Below, one piece after another: positions 36,028 to 46,737 of a DNA stretch of 64,000 nt; the first letter of the stretch is position 1; each line of letters starts with the position of its first letter. The DNA comes from Rotaria sordida (lineage: Eukaryota > Rotifera > Eurotatoria > Philodinida > Philodinidae): NCBI GenBank assembly GCA_905250125.1, contig CAJNOL010000060.1:186001-250000 (forward strand), written 5' to 3'. A model generated the notes under the pieces. It searched no databases, was not told where the DNA came from, and saw only the letters and a list, made by a program, of their open reading frames with translations. The position numbers and the translations under genes are program-made.

Positions 36028-36774
36028 ATGGATAATGAATTTATTCCTGGTAGTGATCCAGAAGAAGTTAGTATAAAAAGAATAATTTTTTATTTATAAT
36101 TTAAATTATTATATTTACATTAGATTAAAGATTTTCTTCATAATTGTGGTTTAATACCGCTCAATGAATATTATAGTAAGTCGAAAATATTTGTTTATTT
36201 TAATTTTCTTTTTTTTATTTTAGCACAACTAAAAAAAATGTTAAAACGTCAACGACAATCACCGAAAACAATCAATGAACAAATACAAAAAAAATTAGCT
36301 GAAAATGGTATTCATAAAGATGATTTATCAAAAAATATATCAGTAACACAAAAACAAAAAAAAAAGAAATCTATTTTTCTTGAAGAATAAAAAAAAATAT
36401 ATATTTTATTTTAGTTATTATGTCCACGAAAACGAACTTCTTTTTCACCAGTTATTACACGTAAACGAGGTAAAAAAAAGCTTCGTATTTTTTTTATTTT
36501 TATACATTACAACAAGAAAAGAATTTTTTGTTTAGGAAAAGCAATTAAAAAACGAACACCTTCAGCTACACAACTATCTGATATAACAACGACAGTTATT
36601 ACACCAACAACAACAGATATTATTGAAATTGTAAGAAAATTAAATTATTTATATTTTGTATTTAATTTGATTTTTCAATAGTCGATAGAAAAATTAACAA
36701 ATGAAACAAATACAATTGATGATGATCAACCATTAGATTTACGTTTACGAACTCAATCGGTTAATAAATTTTGA
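36028..36774 (+). CDS. Small basic protein of unknown function with a PLDLR motif
   Basis: Six short exons, 36028-36066, 36124-36175, 36224-36342, 36415-36469, 36536-36630 and 36682-36774, are separated by 48-72-bp introns. All phases agree, giving 150 residues. The N-terminus is acidic (MDNEFIPGSDPEE) and is followed by DFLHNCGLIPLNEYYTQLKK. The middle is Lys/Arg-rich (KKMLKRQRQSP, LCPRKRTSFSPVITRKRG, KKRTPSATQLSD) and looks like nuclear-localisation sequence. Near the C-terminus, DDDQPLDLRLR resembles the PxDLS-type peptide bound by the CtBP co-repressor. A nuclear regulatory role is therefore possible, but no domain was recognised. The third exon would read to a stop if its intron were retained. 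There is no signal peptide or membrane segment. Confidence 0.65.
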
Positions 36775-36964
36775 TAACAAAATTTATGGAACATATATGT
36801 CTATATTAGTCAGATAAATAATTTTCTTTAATCTATGTTTAATAAAAATGTGTGTTGTTAATACGAAGAAAAATCATTTTTTTTTCATTTTCTTAGATTT
36901 TCTATTATAAGAATAATCAACAGATAATATTATTGATTAATTCCTATTCCTTCCTTCAAAATAG

Positions 36965-37295
36965 TTAATTTAAAAACTTAAATTCTCTATATATTTATTT
37001 TTTTTTTCTTTTAATTTAAAGAGTATGTCATATCAACAGACTTGTCAGATTAGTATTGTACTAATCCTTACTTTCTTTCTTTGAATGACGAGGTTGACAA
37101 GTGCAGTGATGCAAAAAATGATTAAAAAATGTCAATTCTTTTCCTCTCTAAGAAATAAGTAAAAGATCTAACAAAAAAAAAAAAATAACACTTTGACAAG
37201 CCCTACAGTCTGATATACTCTTTCAAATAAAGGAAAAAGTAAATATATAGATTGAAGGTCCATAGAGAATTTCAAGTTGTTAATTTAGTTATTTC
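36965..37295. repeat. Foldback element 3' of the small basic gene
   Basis: AAATTCTCTATATATTTATT and TTTAAAGAGTATGTCATATC in the left half match the complement of the right half (TGATATACTCTTTCAAATAA and ATATATAGATTGAAGG...AGAGAATTTC). Arms are about 90-100 bp, with mismatches and one ~10-bp insertion. It starts about 190 bp after the stop codon. Confidence 0.55.
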
Positions 37296-40200
37296 AACTT
37301 TTGTTTAATAAATACATCGTGATATATTGAGTTGAAAATTTCATAACATTCAAATGTTCATATCTCAGAATCGATTTTGAAATAAAGAATTTATATACAT
37401 TTTTAAACAAAGTAATAATTAGAAAATTTGTGCTTGGTTTTTTTTTCCCTCCTTATTAAAGAAAGAATATTAAGATTGTTATTTTCAGATTTGAAATTGA
37501 CTAATCTACTAAAAATTCCCAAGAAAAATTTTCAATAAACAACGAAAAGAATTTTTTTCGTGACAATATATATATATATATCATCTTTATAAACATCTGC
37601 AACATCAGAAAAATTTACATTTTTACTCTTTCACATATCATGGCTGAATTGTAATTAGTCTGACATGTTGTAGCTGAATGTCAGTGGGTGTTATGATTGA
37701 TAGATGTATATCCATAGCAGAAGACACATCACAGTCAAAACTAAAAAAAAAAAAAAAACTATAAATATTGACGTCATTTCTTGTACTCTCACTTCGTTTT
37801 ATGAATTGTTCATAACGATTATTTTTATCAATTTTATATTTCTATGGAACGTTTATTCAGAAATTTAATAAATTTATATTTTATTTATTGTTATAAAAGA
37901 AGTACTTAAGTATACAATGAACATCTGCCTATCAGATTGTTTTATTCAAATATAACTTTATAAAACTACATAACAGCTTGAGTGCAATTGTAATATATAC
38001 AATAATCAAAAAAACCAATATTATAAAGAAATCAATCAATATTATTTTATTTATGCATTAAATTTTAAATAATTCATATTGATTTGTTACTAAATATAGA
38101 TTACAATTACATATTAGCTCGTAATAATATTTTAATATTGATTTATATTTTATATTATTTTATGCATCTTTGAATTTTCTAATTTTTTTTTGTTTTTCTT
38201 GTCAGAGGTTATTACTCGAGCAAAGATGATTAACTTTGTGAATTGCGCATATTTGTAATTAATTACTTTTATGTCATATGAAATTCTTATCATTCACTAA
38301 AGATAGCAAATCTCATAAAAGATAATGGACAATTTCCGTAAATTTTCCCTTGATAATTTCGTTTGTTGAAGAACATTAAGAGATAAGAATATTCTTGTTT
38401 GAAAAAGAAAATAAGACGAAAGTGTTTTTTTTGTTTTTGTTTGTGTCTTGTTTATTAAATCAAATTGTTCTTTTTTAGTTTTGTTTTTGTTTCACTTATT
38501 ACAAATATTAACATTTTTAATTCAATATAAACAATATTGATGAAAGAAAATCTTGTTAACAAATATATGTACTAATCATTCTTAATTTTATTAAAAAAAG
38601 AAAAAAGAATAAAAGAAAAATACATATACATTGATAAATATTAATCGTTTTATCGTTTCTATCTTATCAAAGATTATTCTATTTTCGTCAATCAGATTCT
38701 ACTAATCAACATATGTCCTTCGTGTTATCTTTCCTTTTATTTTGAAGAGCTAAATATTAACTATGAGATTATACATATTTCACAAAAGCTTGTTTTTATA
38801 AAATTAAGTAAGAAGCCTTAGATAGATGCACGCACTTCTTCAAATATTAATACATTGTATTGTGGTTTGACAAAAAAATTAATGCCCCCATTTGATGACA
38901 TTCATATAATCAAAAGGTATACATTATAACATATATATATATATATAGGCTTCAGATGGATAGGTGACAAAAAAGTGTTGAAAGAAGATATTTCTCACTA
39001 ATTGTACTATGGAACAATGAAGAAACGAGAATCGTCCGATAAATAACTTCTTCTCGAGCGAGTAAAACCATTATTTTTGCCTTTTCTTTTCTTCGTCTTT
39101 TTTTTTTCAGCTCATCAGAACCGGGTTTTTAATAGTCGGCAGTAAAGCTACAACGATCTTAGTCCTTTTTTTCTTCTTGTTTTATTCTCTCTCTCTCTAT
39201 TAGAAAGAGAAGAAGAGCGAGAGAGGAAAAAAAAAACTACACACACGTACATTACATATTCTTTCCATAAAGTATGCTACTCTCTTGTGTACTCATTAGA
39301 CAGTTAAGAGGTGAGGATATTACTTATTAGTGTTTTATTGACGACGACAGCAACAATAAAGTAACTTGTCAACTAATTTTTTATTTTGATAATACTTGAA
39401 GAATAATACAACAAAAGCAATAGTATTTAAAACAAAGTGACTGTGTCATAAGCAATCGTTTCATTAATCATCTAGGTATGTTGATGAACACAATTCTATT
39501 CATAGCATTCTCTTATGAAAATCATACATTTCAAAAGGCACTAATAAAAGGAAATAATTATCATCAGATTCATAAGAAAACAATAGCAAGAAAATTAAAA
39601 AAAAACACAACAAAAAGAAACGATATATCAAAGAAGAATAATTGACAATTTGTTTTTTCGATAAGAATTCTAAAGAAAATCACACATCGATAGATGATTG
39701 TAATTTATTAACTGTTCAAATGTTTTCAAAATCTTTTCTTTTTTTTTTTGCACACTTAAAAATCAATAATGAAGAACAGCAAAAAAGAAAAAAATTCAAA
39801 TTCATATTTCCTTCTTTGCTCTATGACATAAATTATAAGTCAAACATTGTTCATTTAATATTTACTTTCTCTTTCAATCTATATTCTTATTATTCTAACC
39901 ATATGAATAAGATTTTCTTTCTTTTTTTTTTTTTTTTGTTTTTTGTTATTATGTGACTCGAAGATTAAGTAAGATTTTTCTATCAACATTTCATCAAGAC
40001 CTTGAATTCATCTATACTTATATTGTTGATGATAAAGATGTGCTATGTAGGACGTTTTCTTGTCGTTCGGAACATTATTAACTGCCTCAAACATGTTAAC
40101 ATATACAGAGAAGAAAAAAAAAACAACAACAATCGAGTCAGATTGCCAACTTAATGATGAAAAACGAGAGGAGAAGAAAATCAGTAAATGAAGTAAAATT

Positions 40201-41681
40201 TGCTACCGGGAAGAGAAAAACATTAACTATTATTAATGATCTTCTAGCATTCGGCTCAAGAGTCACGCAATTCATATGATTGGATATATAAAATTATTCT
40301 ATAAGGGAAAACTATAACATGTAAAACAAATTAATTCTTGTTTTACATAATATAGAACACTAAAAGTTATACTATATCATAATCTCATTCTTTTATATTT
40401 AATATAAATAGTCCTTGTATTTTAGAGTCTGTTATTTGACAACTTATGCAAATATGAAAAGAAGAAGAAAAAAAAAACGTGATTAGCTCATATGTTATAC
40501 ATTATATATATAAGTAGATTTCAATATCATAACCTCTAGAAAAAAAAAAGAGATCCTTCATGGTTTGTATATACATTGTATTAAATTCTTGTAGTATAAG
40601 AATAATTTTTTTCCTTGTATCTTAATTAATTCCGATTGTACTGATATTTTATCATTGGATACAAGAGAACTTTTTTTTTTTTTCTTTTGCATTCGATCAG
40701 ATTCTTAAAGAATAGTATGATCAAGTTTCCGTCTGTTTTTTTTTTGCCTCGTAATTGCCGGAAACTATAGAAAATCTAATGTTGCTGTTATTATTATAAA
40801 GATTTGTTTTGAAGAGTAGATGTTCTTACAATATGAAAAAAAAATGTATAATGAATATTTGTCTGTATAAATTATTCATCTAAATAATAACATCAATAAA
40901 AATATCCGCTGTTAAATTCTTAGGGAAATTTTATTTCTATACTGAAAATAAATATTTTGAATGATCCTTTTATGAGTTCATTATCAACCATGCAAACACC
41001 GGATTTTCTTTTTTTTTTTGCTGTATCTATAAATAAAGGTTACTTGTTCGATGTCATGCATCGTTTTAAATCAAAGTAGATTATTAGTTAATACAGCTCA
41101 TAATTAGAATACCGTATATGAAACTTTCATCATCATACAACTAAAGAGAAAATTAAACGTCTTGAAAAGGGCATCGAACATTTGGAGACGTTCCAAACGG
41201 GAGGAGTCAGAATGACTTCTTTCACCTTCAATCCTGGAAAATTTTTATTTTTTTCTCAACAAAATTCAACAATTTTCTTCGTTAATTTTATTCACTGATC
41301 CTCACAACAAGCTATTGTGAAACTTAACCTCTCATTATTCCTCCCCTAACTAAGGACATATTTTATTAATAAGATATTCTTAGATTTGAAATCTATATTT
41401 AAATCTTCTAGTAACTTTTAAGAAGATATAATCTATTTTAATTATATATAAGATAAATACTCATTGAGTTTTACAATTTATTATGTATTCGATAGATAAG
41501 ATCTGTTGACTTCCACGTGTAAGATAATTTGTTCGAAAAATACTTTTTTTGTTTAGTTTTGTTTTTTTTTTATAGCAAACGGTAATTTTCCACTATTTTT
41601 ACATATGAAATTTAATTTTGAATACTTCTTTTTTTTCCGTAGGAAAACTTTTTGTATCTTAAAAAAAAAAAAAAAAAACAA
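37296..41681. other. Long intergenic region upstream of the small heat-shock gene, possible 5' UTR exon
   Basis: No convincing coding exon lies in these 4.4 kb. Around 38990-39300 the sequence is less AT-biased, with CT/GA runs near 39188-39226 and segments such as CTCATCAGAACCGGG. This could be a promoter. A donor-like CTAG|GTATG near 39475 and an acceptor at 41642 (CCGTAG) just before the heat-shock ATG would fit a spliced leader exon. The 104-codon frame at 39642-39956 is low-complexity and was not called. Confidence 0.4.
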
Positions 41682-42470
41682 ATGCAAAAAACATTACCAT
41701 CATCTGAAACAACTCGTATTGAAGTAAATGTTTCAGAATTTTCTCGTGGTGAAATATCTGTTAAACTTCGACGTGATAATACATTACTTGTACATGCATT
41801 GCATCTTGATCAATTTGCAGCAGACAATTTTTTTCGTAAAGAATTAGTTAAAACATTTCCTTTGCCAATAGGTGCTGATGTTGACAAAATACGTTCTGTT
41901 ATACGAAATACAGGTATATTATCAATTGATATACCTATGTTAAAAGATAATGATGCTATACGACGTTCACATGAAGAATTATTAAAAACAATTGATGATC
42001 AAACATTACGATCAACGAAAAATGAATATGATCGTTCAATATCAAATGCTGATGTTATAAAATCTAATCATCAATCAATACGACCATCACCATCAACAAT
42101 ACCAAAACGAACAGGTAGTCTTGGTGATCTTGAATATCGTCAATATTCACAAAATTCTTCTAACTTTAATATAGCTGAATTTTTACACTCAAAATTTCGT
42201 CCATCATTTACACCAAATGGAAAAAAATTAATATTAAAAGTTGATACACGTGGATATGATCCAGATGAATTAATTGTACGTTTACTTGATAATAATTTAT
42301 TAGTACAAGGAAAAAAAAAATTTGCATTAAATACAAAAAAAAATGAAACAAAACACTTTAGTCAAAGTATTCGTTTACCAGATGGTATTGATAAATATAA
42401 TGTTACATCACAAGTTACGGAAGATGGTGTACTTGTTATTGATATACCTTTACTTAATTCAGTTTTATAA
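41682..42470 (+). CDS. Small heat-shock protein with two tandem alpha-crystallin (HSP20) domains
   Basis: A single exon encodes 262 residues from the ATG at 41682. An upstream in-frame TTG and a Lys run come from an 18-bp A tract and were not used. Domain 1 spans about 11-86 (TRIEVNVSEF to GILSIDIP). A Ser/Asp-rich linker of about 95 residues follows, then domain 2 at about 183-257 (LILKVDTRGYDPDELIVRL to GVLVIDIP). Each domain ends with the family's GxLxIxxP signature. These chaperones hold unfolding proteins in the cytosol, and tandem-domain forms are known from flatworms. There is no C-terminal IxI/V oligomerisation motif; the chain ends LLNSVL. An acceptor directly upstream leaves open a 5' exon that could extend the N-terminus. 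Codon use is native. The 3' flank contains AATAAA-like signals. Confidence 0.85.
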   Translation: MQKTLPSSETTRIEVNVSEFSRGEISVKLRRDNTLLVHALHLDQFAADNFFRKELVKTFPLPIGADVDKIRSVIRNTGILSIDIPMLKDNDAIRRSHEELLKTIDDQTLRSTKNEYDRSISNADVIKSNHQSIRPSPSTIPKRTGSLGDLEYRQYSQNSSNFNIAEFLHSKFRPSFTPNGKKLILKVDTRGYDPDELIVRLLDNNLLVQGKKKFALNTKKNETKHFSQSIRLPDGIDKYNVTSQVTEDGVLVIDIPLLNSVL

Positions 42471-42654
42471 TCAATTATCACACTAAGAATGTGTTTAATA
42501 GAATATTAATATGTCTTAATAAATAATCCTTCAAAAAAAAACAAAAAAAATTAGGAATTATATTTAGTAACAGATGATAAATATAGTCATGAATGTTTAC
42601 TTTTTTTTAGGCAAAAAAGAAAAAGTAATCTATATTTTTTGGGCGGATTATTGT

Positions 42655-43195
42655 ACCGGTTTACAAGAGTACTACTTGAATTGATACCTGACGCCTGAGG
42701 TTATTATTAGGTCTACAAGGAAGCCTTTGATGAGACTAATAAAAGTCTAAAAGGATTCATCTCCATGGATCTTTGAAGTTGAGTTAGGAGCGTTTCACTG
42801 AATTTTTGTACTCAGGTTTAGGTAAACACCGAAAAATCGAACTACAGAATTTTGACATGCAATCTTGCCCATAGATAAATCGAATGAACAGTAGAATCTT
42901 TCTCTGTCGAGATATTAAATTTTCAAGTAAACTCGATTTTGGTACCATGCTTGTGGTAAACGAGTAGGTTTTTTTGGAAATTGAATATTTCGGCCTATCG
43001 ATGCGCAAAATTTTACATTGAAAATGATTCTTTTTTTCAGGATATACCTTAAACTAGCTCGATCATTCAGTAAAACGATCATCACTTGGTTGTAAAGGTC
43101 CATATAGATGAATCTTTTTAGACTTTTCCTAGTCTCACCAAGGCGTCCTTATAGGTTCAAACAACGAGTATCAGTTTCGGTGGTTGCCTTGTTAA
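42655..43195. repeat. Long hairpin (foldback) downstream of the heat-shock gene
   Basis: GATGAGACTAATAAAAGTCT and AAAAGGATTCATCTCCATGG in the left arm have inverted partners AGACTTTTCCTAGTCTCACC and CATATAGATGAATCTTTTTA on the right. The centre is near 42940. It shares the gagactag, gagatatt and aaaacgatc motifs with the hairpins at 3655 and 32830. The two short minus-strand frames here come from the arms. Confidence 0.75.
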
Positions 43196-43656
43196 TACGA
43201 AATAAATACAAAGCTTCACCTCACTAGATTTTACTATGAATCCAAGTTTTATCAATCAATGATTAGAACTCATCAAACCATAAGGTCATAATCATCTGAA
43301 AAAAAAAATCTATTTTCTTCGTAACAGATATGAGACTCATTCAAATTATTGTAGCAGAAAAACAGCTATAATATTAGATTATCTATGCTATGTTATTTTT
43401 CATGATGATCGAGTTCATAAACAAAGGATGCATATGACCTTGAATGTTATTGAACCTGAAAAATTCTGATGCAAAACTGATCGATGTTTGGTCTATAGAA
43501 AACATTTATAGTTCATTAAAACAAAAAATGATGACGACGGAAATATAATAATATCATACATCTATATATCAACAAATGATAAATAAAATATTAGTAATAA
43601 ATTATAATTGTAATGAAATATATAGATTAATCTATAGTCAAAAAGAAAACCGTTCG

Positions 43657-43966
43657 AAGTAATTCGTCACTTTTGAGCTCATACTGTGATTTAAATGAAA
43701 TAGAAAAGTTTTATTGAAATTTTCCTGTATAACTAGATTTTAGAACTATTTCACGAAGCATAACCGAGATATAAGTTTTTCAAAATATAAGCATTTTTTT
43801 TATAGGTATTGTATAAAACGTAAATATTTTAAAAAATTCATATCTCGATTATGCCACCAGAAATAGTTCTGAAATCTAGTTATACAGGGAGATTTCAATA
43901 AAACTTCTCTATCTAATTCAAATCACAGCATGAATTTCAAAAACAACGAATCACTTTGAAAGAATT
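43657..43966. repeat. Compact hairpin (foldback) between heat-shock and bHLH genes
   Basis: Arms of about 140 bp meet near 43810. TTTTATTGAAATTTTCCTGT on the left pairs with CAGGGAGATTTCAATAAAAC on the right, TAACTAGATTTTAGAACTAT with ATAGTTCTGAAATCTAGTTA, and CGAGATATAAGTTTTT with the ATTCATATCTCG stretch. Identity is high, so the copy may be young. Confidence 0.8.
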
Positions 43967-44592
43967 CTCCTCGTTAACATCTTTGAAATAGCTGATAGAT
44001 CCTCCATTCGAAAAGTAATTCTAAACTATTGAAAAATAAATCAATCATTTCTATTCTAAAAATGAAAATTGAAACTATTAAATTTCAAAAATATATGAAT
44101 CAAATGAATTATTTTTAACCTATTTATCATGATGAGTCAATATCATAAAGTTTAATAAACTAATAACAAACGATATTTACTTTCAATAAAATATATTTCT
44201 ACAAGAAACAAATCAAATATCTTATCTGAGTCCAATTCCTTCGATAATAATCATTCGTTATATTGAATGAAGCAGAAAGTGAAGTATTATTTTTTTTTTT
44301 TTCTTTGCTATAAAATAGATAATCAAATGTATTTGTGTCGCCTCATTGACCAGATCATTCATATTGATTGTTCGAAGATAAACATTAGTTTTCTTTTTTC
44401 TTTAATTCTCATCTCTCTTCGCCTAACATACAATTAGCAATCGATAATTCTTTATATATTTCGATATCTGTTTATCGACATTATTTTTATCTATCAATTA
44501 GATATCCAATCAAATAGATTTCCGAGAAGAAAAAAAATACAAAGAAATTCTTTCTCTACAAACATAAATTCTTTTAAAAATTACGATATAAC
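43967..44592. other. Intergenic upstream of the bHLH gene
   Basis: No coding exon was found. The last 150 bp before the ATG are A-rich and are probably 5' UTR. No core promoter element stands out. Confidence 0.4.
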
Positions 44593-45057
44593 ATGGATGA
44601 CAATACTGATACATGGCCTTTTATACAATCATCAACAACAATAACAAATTCATCAATAAGATCTTCTTCAATACCATCAGCATCAGCATCATCATCATCA
44701 GTACCACCACCAACGGTACGTGAACGAAATCGAATGCATGCATTAAATGAAGCATTTGATGAATTACGTCGTGTTGTACCAAAAGCTAATTTACATGATC
44801 ATCAACGTTTATCAAAAATAGCTACACTTCGTCTTGCTATTCATTATATAAGTTGTCTTACACAAATTCTTGATGGAAATGGAACAAAAAAACATTTTCC
44901 ACATCAACTTTTATCACCAACAAGATCATCATCACCACCACCATTGTCATATATGCAACAAGATTCATTCATTATGGCAAGACGACGAGGACAACGTTTA
45001 CGTCGACGAACACGACAAACGACACATGATGAACAAATATTTGATGAAGTTGAATAA
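44593..45057 (+). CDS. Class A basic helix-loop-helix transcription factor
   Basis: An intronless frame of 154 residues. A Ser/Thr-rich N-terminus (about 11-40) leads into the bHLH domain at 42-93: basic region [10 protein letters not shown], helix 1 [13 protein letters not shown], loop KANLHDHQR, helix 2 [27 protein letters not shown] is the class A DNA-contact motif; such factors pair with E-proteins and bind E-boxes in the nucleus. The [12 protein letters not shown] helix 2 recalls the BHLHA9, Fer3 and beta3/Olig groups, but I cannot assign one. The N-terminal part of the basic region is shorter than usual, with no preceding Arg/Lys cluster. The C-terminus has an Arg-rich patch ([15 protein letters not shown]) and ends acidic. 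A second frame over the 3' half is an overlap without its own support. Confidence 0.85.
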   Translation: MDDNTDTWPFIQSSTTITNSSIRSSSIPSASASSSSVPPPTVRERNRMHALNEAFDELRRVVPKANLHDHQRLSKIATLRLAIHYISCLTQILDGNGTKKHFPHQLLSPTRSSSPPPLSYMQQDSFIMARRRGQRLRRRTRQTTHDEQIFDEVE

Positions 45058-46737
45058 ACTAGAAAAAAGTTCATATTTAATTAAATGTAAAAAAAAAAAA
45101 AAAATAATCATTTTGACAAGATATTATTTATATGATAATCTTTTATAAGGTTTTTTGTTTCAATGTAAAATTCTTTCATAAAAATAAAAGATAATAATCA
45201 ACACATGTTCTTTCTTTTTTTTTTTTCTCTATTTAAAAAAAAAAGAGAAAAGAAAAAGTGAGTCTTTATATAATATAATAAATTATTTCTAACGATGGCA
45301 TAATATGTTCTTTGAGGTCATATGAAAAATATTTTTAGTTTTTCTTTTTTTCTGTTATTAATATAATTTAAATACGACACATATCTTAAATGACAAACGA
45401 TAAACTTATTATTTGCATACCATAGATAATATTTTTCTTCTTCTAACTGGAAAAAAAAATTTTTTTTTTTACATAATTAAGTTACAAAATCATCTGTGAA
45501 TATATTCTAATATATAGATAAAAACAAATCCTATGAACGTGCATTTCTATTACTAATACAAAAATATTTTCATCTTAGGCGAAAGAAAAAATGTACGGAA
45601 AGAACAAGTCTATATGACCTTTTAGTGCAAAACATTAGGATAAAAAGCTTCGAATTGAACGTCAGATGTAGAACTAACACAAAATACCAGCTATGAACAT
45701 AGATGGCGCTTTATAAAATTATTATAATATAAGTTAGATTCATACACAAGTAGTCAAGGTAGGTGATTACTCTCTCAATTTTGAGAAGTTTTCGTTTTTT
45801 TTTTAACTTATCAATTCTCAAAAAAAAAAAAAACACTTGACTTCTGCTTAATCTTGGCAAACTCAGGACATCTCTAGATTCATATGTGTCTGCTTTTCCC
45901 TTTCTCTCATTATCGGTTACTTGAATGTGATTCGTGCATTCATTTCACTAAAACAGATGAGCGATGCTTTCTGTAATTGTATTGAAGTCTTTCAATGTAT
46001 TTAGCTCTTAACTTTTTCTTATTCATTCGCAAACGAATAGTCACATTTTGTCTATTCAATATTCTATAGTTAATTTCACTTACCAAGTAGTCTGTTAAAA
46101 CGAGCTACTACTACTCCTCATTAACTTGACATCAATGTACGAATAAATTTTATTCTTTTCAACAAGATAACCATGATTGATTTTGAATATTATACAAAAA
46201 CATATGATGATGATAATAATAGTAAAGTATTATTATAAGAACAAAGTATATGATTTGTTACTTAAATACAATAGTTATACACCATTTTAAGATAGACAAG
46301 TGTCAAATTTAGATACGTTTTATTTTTTCTTTTTTTCTTTTTCATTGATGCTAATCATAACCTTGTTCGATAGAACACTTCAAATATATGTAACAGCCGC
46401 CAGTAGTCGTCGAACTGGTTACAACTTGATAGTCATAGATGAGAGAAAAGAAAAAAAAATTTTTTTTTATTATACTACGTGAGTATTTAATACGTCATCA
46501 CGAAGACTAATTTTTTTTTTCTTCATCTGTTCATGTCCTTATTCTCTGCATCGAGACAGGAAAAAACAAAGACTGCCGCTTATAATAACATCATGAAATA
46601 GAATAAACAACGGCTCACTTTGTTCTGTTTCTTTCTCACATCTTGATTCATCAAATTATGTTTAAAGTTCATATTTTCTTTCTTGATTCAAATTAATTTT
46701 ATTGTAAAATTTTAGATTATTAATTGAATTTATCGAT
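45058..46737. other. Intergenic between bHLH and transporter genes
   Basis: No exon was found. It is AT-rich with several A and T runs. The small frame at 46300-46482 starts in low-complexity sequence and lacks support. The last 100 bp before 46738 (ending TTTTAGATTATTAATTG) could include a 5' UTR acceptor. Confidence 0.4.

Noticed and set aside
39642-39956. 104-codon open frame on the plus strand
   Set aside because: It has no good start codon, is Phe/Asn/Lys-rich from AT-rich sequence and has no splice or homology support.
41652-41681. Upstream start giving a MYLKKKKKK leader for the heat-shock protein
   Set aside because: It begins at TTG and the Lys run is just the A tract. The ATG at 41682 is the better start.
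44870-45148. Second frame over the 3' half of the bHLH gene
   Set aside because: It starts inside the bHLH coding sequence, gives His/Lys runs and ends in a poly-A tract.
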